Below are positions 1-10,647 of a stretch of DNA of 64,000 nucleotides, piece after piece. Position numbers and translations under genes: made by a program. Location: assembly GCA_022579005.1 (NCBI GenBank), contig MU401458.1, positions 248,001-312,000 on the forward strand, written 5' to 3'. Source of the stretch: Poronia punctata. Lineage: Eukaryota > Ascomycota > Sordariomycetes > Xylariales > Xylariaceae. The notes beneath the pieces are model-generated. The model was not told the origin of the DNA. It saw nothing but the letters and a program-made list of their open reading frames with translations, and did not search any database. Each line of letters opens with the position of its first letter. Within the stretch, counting starts at the first letter, position 1.

Positions 1-305
1 TTAACAAACCCCCGTCAAATTGCCTTGTTTTACGATAAGCCGCATACTTCGTATCACCGCGGAAGAAACGGTTTCCACAAATTTCCTTCTGTCGTCTATC
101 GGTAAGGTCGTCATCATGGACTTTGAACTAAACTAGGTCATATTTTCCGGGGAAAGAAAGATCCATGAGACAGACTCGCGCCCATAACCGACTATTTTCT
201 GTTCTTTTCTTTTCTTTTACTTTCCACTATTTCTTTAAACTATTCTTTCCGTAAAAGAAAACAACGTAGAAAGTGAATCGTTCTGCTCCTCTTTTCAAAC
301 CAAAT
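1..305. other. Upstream region of the UstYa-like gene
   Basis: No gene is seen here. It is the presumed promoter and 5' leader of the UstYa-like gene, with a T/C-rich stretch (about 197-250) shortly before the start codon. The gene's own frame is open back to position 273, but the only start codon there is GTG, so the ATG at 306 is preferred. Confidence 0.5.
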
Positions 306-361
306 ATGGCGGATGTTCTAAGCGAACCACTAATCGAAAAAGAAGAGGGCATCGTCGGACG

Positions 362-404
<43 letters not shown>

Positions 405-1367
405 CGACGACGAGGACGGAGAACCAATACCTCATGGTTCAAGCGAAATATAGGTTTCATATCTCTTCAAGCCGTCACCTTGGGCCTCATACCCGCTTCA
501 TATTTCCTAGGATATCACCAAGGAGAAAAACATCTCCCTAAACTACCAACAGATGGTATGTTTCCGTTTCCGTTTTCGGTTTTTCTTTTTTTCGTTTTCG
601 TTTCTTTTAGCTCCACCCCCCAAAATCCATCACAGCACATTTCTTTCTTTCTTTCTAACTCCCCTTAAATCAACACAGCGGTCTCCAGATCAGGTTACAA
701 ACTCACGCTGAAACCCCTCGACGACGAATTCGAGGTGCGGGACCCGGAAAACCTCAAATTCAAAGGTCCCCCGCGTCCCGAGCTAGACGAAGCATGGGAT
801 TCGCTGATATCACACATGAACATCCGCGTACGACCGCACGAGGCGCGCGAGTCGAACTATACCTCTGTCACTTTAAATGACGGCTCGGGCGATATGACGG
901 GGATGCCGGCCGTGTTCCACAGTCTGCATTGTCTCAAGACGCTGCGACGGATCCAGTTCCCGGAATATTATCCCGAGGATTGGGAGAGGTATAAGCCGCC
1001 TGTTGAGGGGGGGATCAGTGATCATGTTGATCATTGTATTGATAAGTGAGTAACCAACCACATGCCTCTTCCGTTATTGTTCTGGATTGGACCGGACTGG
1101 ACTGGACTAACTCTCATTCCTCCAAGTATCCGTCAAGCCATCATGTGTCAAGGAGACCTAGCGCTATACACCAATAAATGGATACCAGGAAGAGCCAAGC
1201 CTTTCCCTCTGCCCCCTTCGAACCATATCTGTATCGATTGGGACCATATGATGAATTGGGCTTCTGGGCGAAGCTATAGGCTGGAAGATAGATTACTTCA
1301 GAATCCAACATTAGGTGAGATCGTAAAAGCCATGAAGGCCATGTTTTCGATGAGTAAAGAAAGCTAA
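306..1367 (+). CDS. UstYa-family (DUF3328) oxidase-like protein
   Basis: Three exons, 306-555, 679-1045 and 1127-1367, join in phase to a 285-residue protein. Introns are GTATGT...ACAG and GTGAGT...CAAG. A cytosolic N-terminus with about 14 consecutive Gln (residues 20-33, CAA repeat) and a basic RRRGRR patch precedes one membrane segment (about 46-69). The lumenal part carries both family signatures: HSLHC (164-168) and HCIDNIRQAIMC (202-213), the latter assembled across the second intron. UstYa-family proteins are thought to be copper-dependent oxidases acting on ribosomal peptides and other fungal metabolites in the secretory pathway. No precursor peptide, Kex2-repeat protein, PKS, NRPS or P450 is visible nearby, so the substrate is unknown; partners may lie left of the window. 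The polyGln tract is unusual for the family and its length probably varies between strains. Family assignment is firm, role inferred. Confidence 0.9.
347..408 (+). repeat. CAA microsatellite encoding polyGln
   Basis: A run of CAA codons inside exon 1 of the UstYa-like gene encodes about 14 Gln flanked by Arg codons. On the opposite strand it produces a spurious Cys-rich open frame. It is a likely site of length variation. Confidence 0.9.
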
Positions 1368-3931
1368 CCTTAAGTACATAGATACCCCGTGGGACCCGAG
1401 TACGTAAAGTAAGTAGTCAGGTTGTTCCTTGTATAATAGGGAAAATGGTAAAGGGTCGGGGGTGGTTCATTGGTCAAAGCCTTTCTTGACTGTTTATCAA
1501 GGTTTAATGAGGATAGCTTGATAGTATGAAGACTAGTCCCTGATACCTAGCCAACATCGTGATGGTGAAATAAGCATATTGTAGAAAAGTAAACGCTCGT
1601 AGCTAATCGCAGGACCTGGCTTGATGAAGGACGTAGTAAACATGCGAGCAGGCTTGGACATTACGTGTATCTAGACCGAAAGCGTTATAAGTTACCAGCC
1701 TAAATCTACTGCCCCATAGTTTGCTTACCTCGATTACAGTGGAATGCCATCGTGTGCGATGCTAGATCCCCACTCGTAAACCAGATGCGCGTTTAAGGTC
1801 CGTCCCAACTTCGATCTGCTGTAGTCATGTGTAATCTGATGAGGGGAAAAACCCCGAGGCCCTCGCACGTCTTCTCCTGTCCCCTCACCAACAGGATGAG
1901 ATTCCCTGTTACCCCACGAACCAATCGACAACAAACGATCCAATCTTAGTTTTCGTGTATCGGTCAGACTTCCTGGCAAGTCCGGGCTACTTTGTATCTT
2001 AATATGATTTTGCTACCGTTCAAGGCAACACCATCGGCTTGGCCCGATCGGGGAATGTACCGGTTTGGGTGTGAATTGCGACCGTTGCAGGGGACCAGAA
2101 CCCGGGCCACAGAAACCCTCCGATGGCTAAGGCGGGGTGAGTAATAGCCTTGTTGTCGTTATTTGTTTGATTTGTCTGTCATATGCACTATGACCATTCT
2201 CAGTTAGTGTTGGATTTAAGATCTGACGTACCAACGCTAGGCAGCCGTTCCGACGGCTTGGAAGTTGGGGATACAACTTTAACTAGTTAGGTAATACGGG
2301 GACTGATTAGTCTTGAACTTAAACCGGCGATTGAAATGGGGCAGTGCCCTTCTAATGTGTAAAGTGACCCCCGCGTTCCCTACTAGTTATGCCGAGCCCT
2401 TCATGTCGCTGTCGAATGAAGTCCGCCGTGTTTTCCCATTTCTTTTTGCATGACGTACGGAGCCATAGGTCTTCACCTCAAAGTATGTCGATTTTGGTAC
2501 AAGAAATACAGGAAATATAACGTAGTTATAACGAAAGCATGTCCTAGAAACTAGTCAAAGCGGTGTAGGTAGAAGAGTGCCCGATATGTAGAACCGATGC
2601 GAAAGAATCTTGTACATGTCCGTTTTATCTGATATTATCACGAAATTGTATCAGGAATTTGCCTTACCCTAGTCTACGTGTAAAAGTATTCCATCGCGAT
2701 TTCTTTCCGGCACCACTTAAAGGGCGGTGTAGGGACCAGACTACCTAGGTAGTACCGTAAAGCATAAAAAGTTACTGCACTCAGCATTAAATATCGCGGG
2801 ACTGTCCCACCTGTACGCGGTCCGACAAGCATGCGAGACAAGTGGGCAGGTTGCACCCGGTAGGACGAAACAACGCATCTAGGGAGGAATAAACGGGACC
2901 TTACATATATAGGGATCCGCCCATACGTACGTACGTGCGTTTCGTGCGGATGTGCGTTCCTTTCCCTCTAAGTACCTATAGAAGCTGTTAGTGGTCACAT
3001 CATATGTGTACCCTTCTTTTTCGCCTCTTGTACGTTATCGGCGCTCAGGGGTACTTTGCCGGCCGCATGGATGCACCAATAGTTGACGTCCGCCAATGGA
3101 GAAAAGGAGCTGGACCTTGGAAATCAAGATAACATTGAGGTAGGGGGTATGGTAGGGGACTTTGGCTGGGAAGAAGCTGAGCGTTGACTATGATATAAGA
3201 GTCCACGGCGGTAGAGGAGAAGCTGGTTGGTGCAGGTGGTGGGTGGGTAGAGGGACGCTACTAGTAATAATGTCATATACTGCAGGTGCACATCGATGAA
3301 AAGGTTCTGGAAACAAGGAAGGTACTTGTCGCCTGGCTCGTTCTTTCTCTGCCACTTAATATAGCAACTATTAAGCATCCATACCGTAGGTAAGATAAGG
3401 TACCTTAGCTAAATATATCGGGTCATCATCATCTTTTGGCCCGCTCCGAGTCCGGAAATATATTGGCCATCTAAAGCAAACACCACACCAACCAAGTCGA
3501 CAGCCGACAACAAGATGTGCGTACAAGAGGTAACTACCTAGGTACATACATACACGTGCCGACCTTCGTTTAGCTAAACACACCAACTCTCCACCGCGGG
3601 GCTCTGGGCAGTGGCTGCGGGCGGCCGTCGCCAACCCAACCGTGAGGAACCGAGAGGAAAACCTAGGTCAAGTACAAGTTATAGTTAATAGTGGGCAAAA
3701 ACAGTGCCTCATAGTGAAATAAGTAGATATGTCCACATAAGCGGTCAAAACTTAAAGGTAGGTAGGTAAAGATTCCCTCTAAGAGAGTGGGTGATGCAGT
3801 AGGTCGTATCATCCATTTTATCTAAATAAAACACGTAGCCTTAATCTACTTGAACAGTCGGTGTATAACACAAATTACACATTTTGTAATTGAGGATATT
3901 AATTAGTGATTATGCTGCGTTAGCCCCTCGG

Positions 3932-3945
3932 CCCCCCCCCCCCCC
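3932..3945. repeat. C14 homopolymer
   Basis: A run of fourteen C in intergenic DNA followed by GGG. Length is uncertain because homopolymers are error prone. Confidence 0.8.
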
Positions 3946-4370
3946 GGGCCTTACGGAGCTGTGCATTATACTACTTATCATAAAGTAGTCCACCCAAGGC
4001 GCGCGACAAATAATCCGTGTCCTGGCACCTTCGCTCTCACAGCAAATTAATCCAACACTTATCGTCCATAGGCGAAAAGACAAACTGTGCTCCGTGGCAT
4101 ATGCGTCATCGACAAAGTCGCGTCCAATCGCGACATCATAAAAACAAAACTAAAGCCAAAAACCTGTCTGGTAAAACACCTAAACTCGAAACGCCATCCG
4201 TTCCATGTAAACAAGAGGTCGTGTAGTTAGACCAAAGAGACTTTTTCCCCACCGCAGCCAGTAGAAAGGGTATAAATCAGTCGCTATGTATCTTTGTGTA
4301 GTATCATATAATTCCATATCCCCCTTTCTCGAAGGAGCGCGTGAATTCTATTCCCAATGTATCGTTCAGT

Positions 4371-4430
4371 CGTAAGGAGCGTTGTAAGGAGCGTCGTAAG
4401 GGGTATCGTAAGGAATGTCGTAAGGAGGGC
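4371..4430 (+). repeat. 12-bp minisatellite, five copies
   Basis: Five contiguous 12-bp units start at 4371, 4383, 4395, 4407 and 4419, with consensus CGTAAGGAGCGT. The first two differ at one base and later ones are more diverged. On the minus strand the repeat encodes a Leu-Thr-rich low-complexity string in a short open frame with no other gene-like property. Confidence 0.85.
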
Positions 4431-5078
4431 CATGAACCACCCCATTAAATAATAGTGATTAAGGATCGGTATGCAATATATAGGGAACGCGTGCGTCATT
4501 GTGTCGTCGCAGAACATGTCGTGGTAGAGTATTATCAAGGGAGCGGGTGAACGATGCGTCGGCCGTGGCGAAGACGGTATTAGAAGATAGACAGTACGTT
4601 GAAAATGATCGGATCGTCAACTTGAGCATTGAAATTTGGCCCAGTTTGTCGGCAGTCGGTCAACCTGTCGGTAGCCTCTATGCCTCACATTATCCTCTGG
4701 TGGGCAGGAGTAATGCTCAGCTGTCGAGAGTGTCGAAAAGCTTCCTACGATTTCCTCCCTTAGCCCTCTAGCCATTCTCTTTCTATTATCGGCAGAGGCG
4801 CCGACTGAACCGAGGAGCTGTGTCGGTGGTGCGAAAAACGCCCAGGCTGAAGGTTCTGTGGCGACGGTAAAAGAGGGCAAGGTGGGGTGGGCGGGCCGTT
4901 GTAGTAACTTGGCGTATCAGCCTTCCAATGCTGTAGCGACCCTCGTGGACGGTGAGAAGGGGCGAACGTATTCAACTTCATCGTGTTGGCTGAAGTAACA
5001 GGTCGACAATTCGCGAAACTAGAGTTCGTATCAGCATAGATCCCGTGTCTTGGCCAGAGATGCCGCTCAAATGTGTCT

Positions 5079-7178
5079 TCATCGCTGTGGTCTCCACAAA
5101 GGTAGGGTTGGGGGAACGTACTCGGAACCAAAATTGTGTGGTCCAGCAAAGTCTAGACTATGCTCGACTGGATCGGCCCAGGAATCCGCGAATGTGGACG
5201 CCGGGCTATAAGTCGCAATAGACGGAGAAGAGGTGCCAGGGTACTGTCCATTAAATGATAGAGGGCTAGGCATGCTACTGCCTCCACACTCAGGTACTAG
5301 GAAAGACGCGCCTGTGATATCCGAGTCGTCGATACGTATAGCCAGGCCGGCATTTGGGCCCGCCGGCATCCCAGAGCTACTGCTGTAGTATACAGTCGAT
5401 GTATCGGGCGGCGTGTGAAGGCCAGTCGCGTGGCAGTCGCGTGCTCCGTAGTCCGATGTTCCGTAGTCCGGTGTTCCGTACATGGGAAGGGGCGAGACGG
5501 ATCCGGAAACCGGTGATACCAGCTGCGAGGAATTCGGGAACTCCAGGCCAAGTCCTGAGCGGAATGGCCTTATGATGCTCATGGGGAATTCCATCAATGC
5601 CAGAGGGCTAGGAGCGTCGCCCTGGCGTCTCGAGGCTGGCATCGTGGCCAATTGCCGTTCAATATCCTCGACGGGTTGGATACCCAAGCTGCCGATGTAG
5701 CCCGCGCCGATCTCCGGGAACAGACGCTCCATCAGCATGGCCGTGGCGTAGTAGTGGGCAATTACTAGCAGTACACTAGGCGTACAACCTTGGGCACCGA
5801 GGCATGTCACCGGCGTCCAAAACAGCCAAGTCCGTAGCGGGCGTAGTCGGTCGAGCTGGTCGACGAGTGCCTGCGAGGGGCTTACTTTTCGAGCACCCTT
5901 CAGGAAAGACGCCAGCTGTTGGATGGGATGAGGGTCCTCCTTGTTCTGTTTCATGTACGTCTCCACCCTCGCTAGCTGGTCGATCATGCGTTGGATCGCC
6001 ACCGTGCCCTCCGAGTGCAGCTCCGTCGACTTGTGATCAGCTTGCGCCGAGACAGGAGGCGCGACGCCCAACGTGGTGGTGCTCTTGTCGATGAAATCCG
6101 CAAACTGGGATGCCTTCTTCCATGGCCCCATTGCGCCAATGATCTTTGATGACGTTAGCTTGCTGGGCATCGGCTACGGCCTTGTTTATTCTTATCTTCC
6201 ACTTACCGACACGGCGCCGTCCATGAGCTTGGTCGAGTCTCGCCTATTATATGCTCGAGTTAGTAGGCTGTCTCTCGGATTCTTGTGTCCTGGGCTTTCC
6301 ACTTACCAATGGCTCCCCTGCCAGGACAGCACGAGGGACGCAGCCAAGATGGTATCCAGTTTCTGACTTGAGAACTGCGATATTGCCACCTGTAACCCTT
6401 TCAGGGCATTACCCCGGTGCTCATAAGCCCTGTTGCCCACCGCCGCACAGCCGTTAAGGAAGGCGATATGCTCAGCCGAAAACGCGAGCAGGGCATCCAT
6501 CACATAGCTTTCAGACGAAGCCATTGCGAAGATCCTACATCCATCCCCGTCAGTTGTTGTGATAGAACAGAAAAGAGCAGGACGAAACACTCACGGAGGA
6601 AGAAGCCGCGTCCACAAGGCGAACGTGTTTGCGCCTATGGCCTCCAAGTCGCTGTACGTGCTCGCGAGGTAGTGGATGAGGCGGAGGTCATCGACAGACC
6701 AGGACTTCGGATCCGAAACCGGGCAAGGCAGCACATGCTGAAACGGGAAAGCCCCGGATGTTTGCCATGCCGTGATATCCGCTTCAATTTCCGCCGTCCA
6801 CATCAAGTCGAGCCTGTCATGCGGCGTCGCTGTCGCTGTCGGAGAACTCGTCGCCAAATTGTACGGGCATTGCACCTTGTGCTTGGTGCAGGCCGTACTA
6901 CAGAGTATTAGTCCCGAATTGGAGCAAAAGAGGTTTAACAGAGGACAAACCATTGGGGGAAGTTTTCGTCGCAACGAATGTGCCGACGTTTGCTAGACCT
7001 CGAGAATCAGTCGTGCTTGGTCAGTTTCCGCTCGATGAGAATTATTCCATACCAGTTCTCGCACCCGTTGCGCGACTTTGTGTGACTGGAACAAAATCAG
7101 CACATGAGATTCTGTTAATGGGATGATGATGGGTTTTACGTACCTGCGACGAGAGGGACCACCGCCTGGGCCAGCCAT
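5079..7178 (-). CDS. Zn2Cys6 (C6) fungal transcription factor
   Basis: Seven exons on the minus strand, 7144-7178, 7053-7085, 6951-6992, 6595-6897, 6307-6534, 6207-6243 and 5079-6143, join in phase to 580 residues. The joined N-terminus contains a canonical binuclear zinc cluster with Cys at residues 20, 23, 30, 37, 40 and 47 (spacing CX2CX6CX6CX2CX6C), preceded by SHTKSRNGC as in Upc2/sterol-uptake-control-like regulators. Introns split the codons of Cys23 and Cys37. A middle region of the fungal-specific type follows (LAFSAEHIAFL, LAASLVLSWQ, LMDGAVSIIGAMGPW). The C-terminal third is Ser/Pro-rich with a tandem YGTxDYG motif (residues 448-460). It should be a nuclear DNA-binding regulator; its target is unknown. 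It lies 3.7 kb from the UstYa-like gene and points toward it, so a pathway link is possible but unproven. Confidence 0.9.
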
Positions 7179-7658
7179 TGGAAAATTAATTATGTAGTGT
7201 CTAAATACTACACAAGTCAGCAGTCGGTTCAGGCCGCTAGCGGCAAGACCAGTGAGGTCGGCCAATGGTCGAGGGATAGGCAGACGCAGTGTCCTTTTCT
7301 CCCAGTTCGACGGGGTTTGCCATGCAATTTGACTTACAAAGACACTACCGCGTATGTGCGAAAACGAGAGAATAATAGGAAAAAACCCAAAAGCAGGGTC
7401 GACAGCGAGTGGAAAGTCGATTGTCTGCTTTTGAGCTTGTTCAAGCGACCGAATATATAGTTTGGGGGGAGCGAGAGTAGTCAACGAAGCTAAACAGACT
7501 TTACTGGCTAAAATACAGTAACATGAGGACGAAGAGTAGAGGCTTGACAATAACCGGTTACCGGAGAAAACTGGCAAGCTGATACCTAATATAGGCGCGG
7601 GGTTGAGTGTCGGATTCGTCCAAACTCGCGTTTGTGTGGTTTGAAGCTTCCGCCCCCG

Positions 7659-8056
7659 CTACTGTGCGAATGTCCGGAGGTCCGGCTTTACTCTGTTGCC
7701 GATTCTGCCGGTGCCGAAAAAAAATATGTGTTTAGATTGTGCGTCTTCTTGACGTACACCTAGGTTTTCTGTTGCTGATAGAGCCACGACGTACAGGTGG
7801 ACTTGGTTCTTGCCGACGCAGAATCTAAGGTTCCGTCGATGGTTCTGCAAACATAGATAGAGCTTCCGTTCCCGATGCGGTCGAGGTAGACTATGTGCTG
7901 ACGACGCAAAGCAAAAGTACCTAGGTTTCCCTTGATTGTTCTGCCAACATAGACCAGTTGTTCCGTTACGATTTCGGGCGACCTAAAACCTAGTTCTCGG
8001 GCCGTGCTGGTCGTTGATTGCTCGTTCTTCGGCTGCTGCGTACGTGGTTCTGGTGG
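7659..8056 (-). pseudogene. Possible decayed tandem-repeat protein gene
   Basis: On the minus strand a 98-codon stretch without ATG (8056 down to 7763, then TAG) overlaps a second frame ending at 7659. The first contains two similar units, LVYVGRTIKGNLGTFALRRQ and SIYVCRTIDGTLDSASARTK. The neighbouring frame contains a weaker third, HLYVVALSATENLGVRQEDA. Units are spaced about 96 bp, that is 32 codons, and the DNA similarity is visible directly (GTTCTGC at 7842 and 7938). The switch of frame and lack of a start suggest a relic. I cannot name a family; chance repetition of non-coding DNA is the alternative. Confidence 0.25.
7814..7982. repeat. Diverged 96-bp direct repeat
   Basis: Two copies, about 7814-7892 and 7901-7982, share blocks such as GTTCTGC, AACATAGA and TTCCGTT in the same order with an offset of about 96 bp. 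The copies are clearly diverged. Confidence 0.5.
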
Positions 8057-10632
8057 CTAGAAGACAAAGCGGGTGGGAGTCGAAATGGTGATGAGGCTTT
8101 GTAGATGCAGGTTACGAATCTAAATCTCCAAAACACAAAAAAAGGTTCAAGCGAGTGACAGGAGTCGACGAGGACTTCCTAAGAACGTGCGTTAAAGCGA
8201 AGGTGAGGTGTTGCAACAGCTGCAGCGCCGATTTGGATGTTGGTGAGCGATGGGATGTAGTTTACAAGTCATGATTCGAATTTGAGGGGGTTGCGAGTTT
8301 GTTATAACACCTAGCCTACCCCTGCCGCTTTTCCAGGCCCAGCAAGTGGACGATAGAGGGCTGCGAGTGGGAAAGGTACAGTATCTAGACTTGTACACTA
8401 CAGTCTACGAGTACGTTGTACGTGGTACCAAGCTATCCCACCTAGGTTAGTCTAGTCCCTGCCTGCCAGCCTAGGAAGACACAGGCATCTAAAATAGCCC
8501 TTGTCTACGTCCACCCCGCGGGCCTACAGGTAGGGCGTCAGAACTACGTGCTTACGATTTTCAGTACCTGGGTGACCAACAATTCTAATACAGAAATATT
8601 TATACCATCTCAAATACAATCATAGTGTAAAACATAGCCTTGGACCCGGTCCACCTCAATATGGCCATCACAAAACGTCCTGTAATTGAAAAATCTTCTG
8701 AGCCTTTTCATGAAACTGTGGTGGTGACCAGGAAAAGGTGCGTTGCTAGGTACTTGCGTTGCGCTAGGTTTTCTGTGTGTACTGTAGGGGATCGGCCCAC
8801 ACAGTGTACTAGGTATGCTGACTCCAGCGTCAGAGATATTGACCTGACACAGTACTTTATCCTGCCCAGCAAAATCATGTCAACTCTCTCAAGTTTCAGG
8901 AGTGGTTGAATGAATGCCCCGATGCAATATATAAAAAACGCCATCCTACGTATTTGTACTGTAGGTAAATTTCGCACACTCGGTCTTTTTCTAGACATCA
9001 GAGGCCTCGAGAAAGGAGAAGGACGTAGGCTTTGTCCTCACAAAACAAGCAAGTCATATATGCAAAAGCTCATAGTCTACACTTGTAGGTATTCCACGTA
9101 CCTGCCAGGACGTTCAATCAATCAAGAAACACCTGTACCGAGCCAAGTCGGGTCAAAGCTACATACCTCTTGTGATGCGCTAGATGTGCATACTTGTAGG
9201 AGGTGGTGTGTGATTGGCAACAGGAGGCACAGAAGGAACCCTGTAGGTCAGGTACTCACCTGTTCTTCCTACTCTGACCTAAGTAGGTAATCTACGATAT
9301 CAGAATGGCTTGTTACATCAGACCATGATTTAAGCGATCTGATATGTGCATATATATAAACATTGATATATTTGAATTGCCAACTTAAAGGTACCTACCT
9401 AGTAGTCATCTATTTTAGCCTCGTTGCTATTATATGTACGTCTGATACATATATGATATTATATTTATTATATTAATTTTTGTAACTTGTAGTAATTGCC
9501 ATCCAGCGTAGTATGCACTTAGACCCAGCAACATCTTTCCTTAGCTAAATCACCTACTGCAAATGTAACTTTTCAACTTTTGTGTGTAGCCGGTGTTATG
9601 TTTCTTTCCCGGGTCTTGTGCTGTACTACAGCCTTAGCCGTCTTTTATTCCCCTGTTCTGTTTTTCTAAGCTTCGACGAAATACAGTTCTTTTACACTTT
9701 TCTTGTTTACAAAACTTGAAACAGTGTCCAGTAAAAATAAGTACCCTGTAATACCGCTATCTAGTACCTACTTGCTTTTACTCTCATAGCGGAATATTTC
9801 GGCCTATGGTGACTCCGCTGAGGCGAAGCTACTGGCGGCTCCATCGGCATGATCCTCCTATATTCCCACCCAACACTCTGCGTTTCAGTAAAGCTATACT
9901 TTCCTAGATTTATGCGTTTCCTTGCCCCTCGCCTCGCAATAACAGCCGTAGTATCGGAGCTAGGTATACATCCCGATGCCTGTTAGCCACGAAGCGTTAA
10001 CAACCGAATGACTAAAAGACACGATGTTGATAGACGGCCGGCCAGCCGGCGGGCTCGAGGAAGCGATAACAATACCTAGGTTAACTCACATTGACTGGTC
10101 CCTTTGTTTACAAACGCTCGGCGAAGTCTACTAATTGCGGCGCATCGACCGCTCTTCGGAGCGGGCAAATAACGCATCCCCAGGTTTGCCGCTTTGGGAA
10201 TACTTAATGCTGCAGATTCCAAACGCGCGGGTTCAACTGGTTGCTCGTCGCTATCTTGGCACTAGCTCACAGGCGAAGATGGCAAGGTTTTTCGGGCGTC
10301 ACGTTATCAATTAGCCACGTTGTATAAGTAACCAATCTATGATGCAAATATGTTGACGAGGTAAGTGTAAATTTCTCGAACCTCCGGCATCATATTGCCG
10401 GGTGGGTGCACCGCTCGATCCTACCTAACGCCAGATATCTGACGCTTCAAACTGTTGCGCTAATGGAAAGTATCGCAGATGCTGCGATCTGTCCTAGGTT
10501 AGCATCATAATAGGCCTGCGTAGTGGGGCTCTTTACTCAAGTAGGTATGCGAGATGAGGCCGGACAGGGTAACTACACACCTAACCAAATCGGCTTAGAC
10601 AATTATACGACAAGATGGTCATCGCGGAAGGG

Positions 10633-10647
10633 TTTTTTTTTTTTTTT
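10633..10647. repeat. T15 homopolymer
   Basis: A run of fifteen T in the gene-poor region; no associated gene is seen. Confidence 0.8.

Larger units (their letters stand above)
1368..5078. other. Intergenic, no supported gene
   Basis: The region between the convergent UstYa-like and Zn2Cys6 genes has only short open frames with no recognisable domain. It holds a GTAC-rich alternating stretch near 2925-2945, a C homopolymer at 3932-3945, TAGGTAGG words (for example 3758-3770) and a 12-bp minisatellite at 4371-4430. I looked for a signal-peptide plus repeat RiPP precursor and saw none. Confidence 0.5.

Noticed and set aside
227..460. Cys-rich open frame antisense to the UstYa-like exon 1
   Set aside because: Its Cys run is only the reverse of the CAA repeat; no domain or conserved feature.
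4617..5149. Overlapping open frames downstream of the Zn2Cys6 gene
   Set aside because: No domain; the Zn2Cys6 frame terminates cleanly at 5079 and these overlap in other phases as 3' UTR-like sequence.
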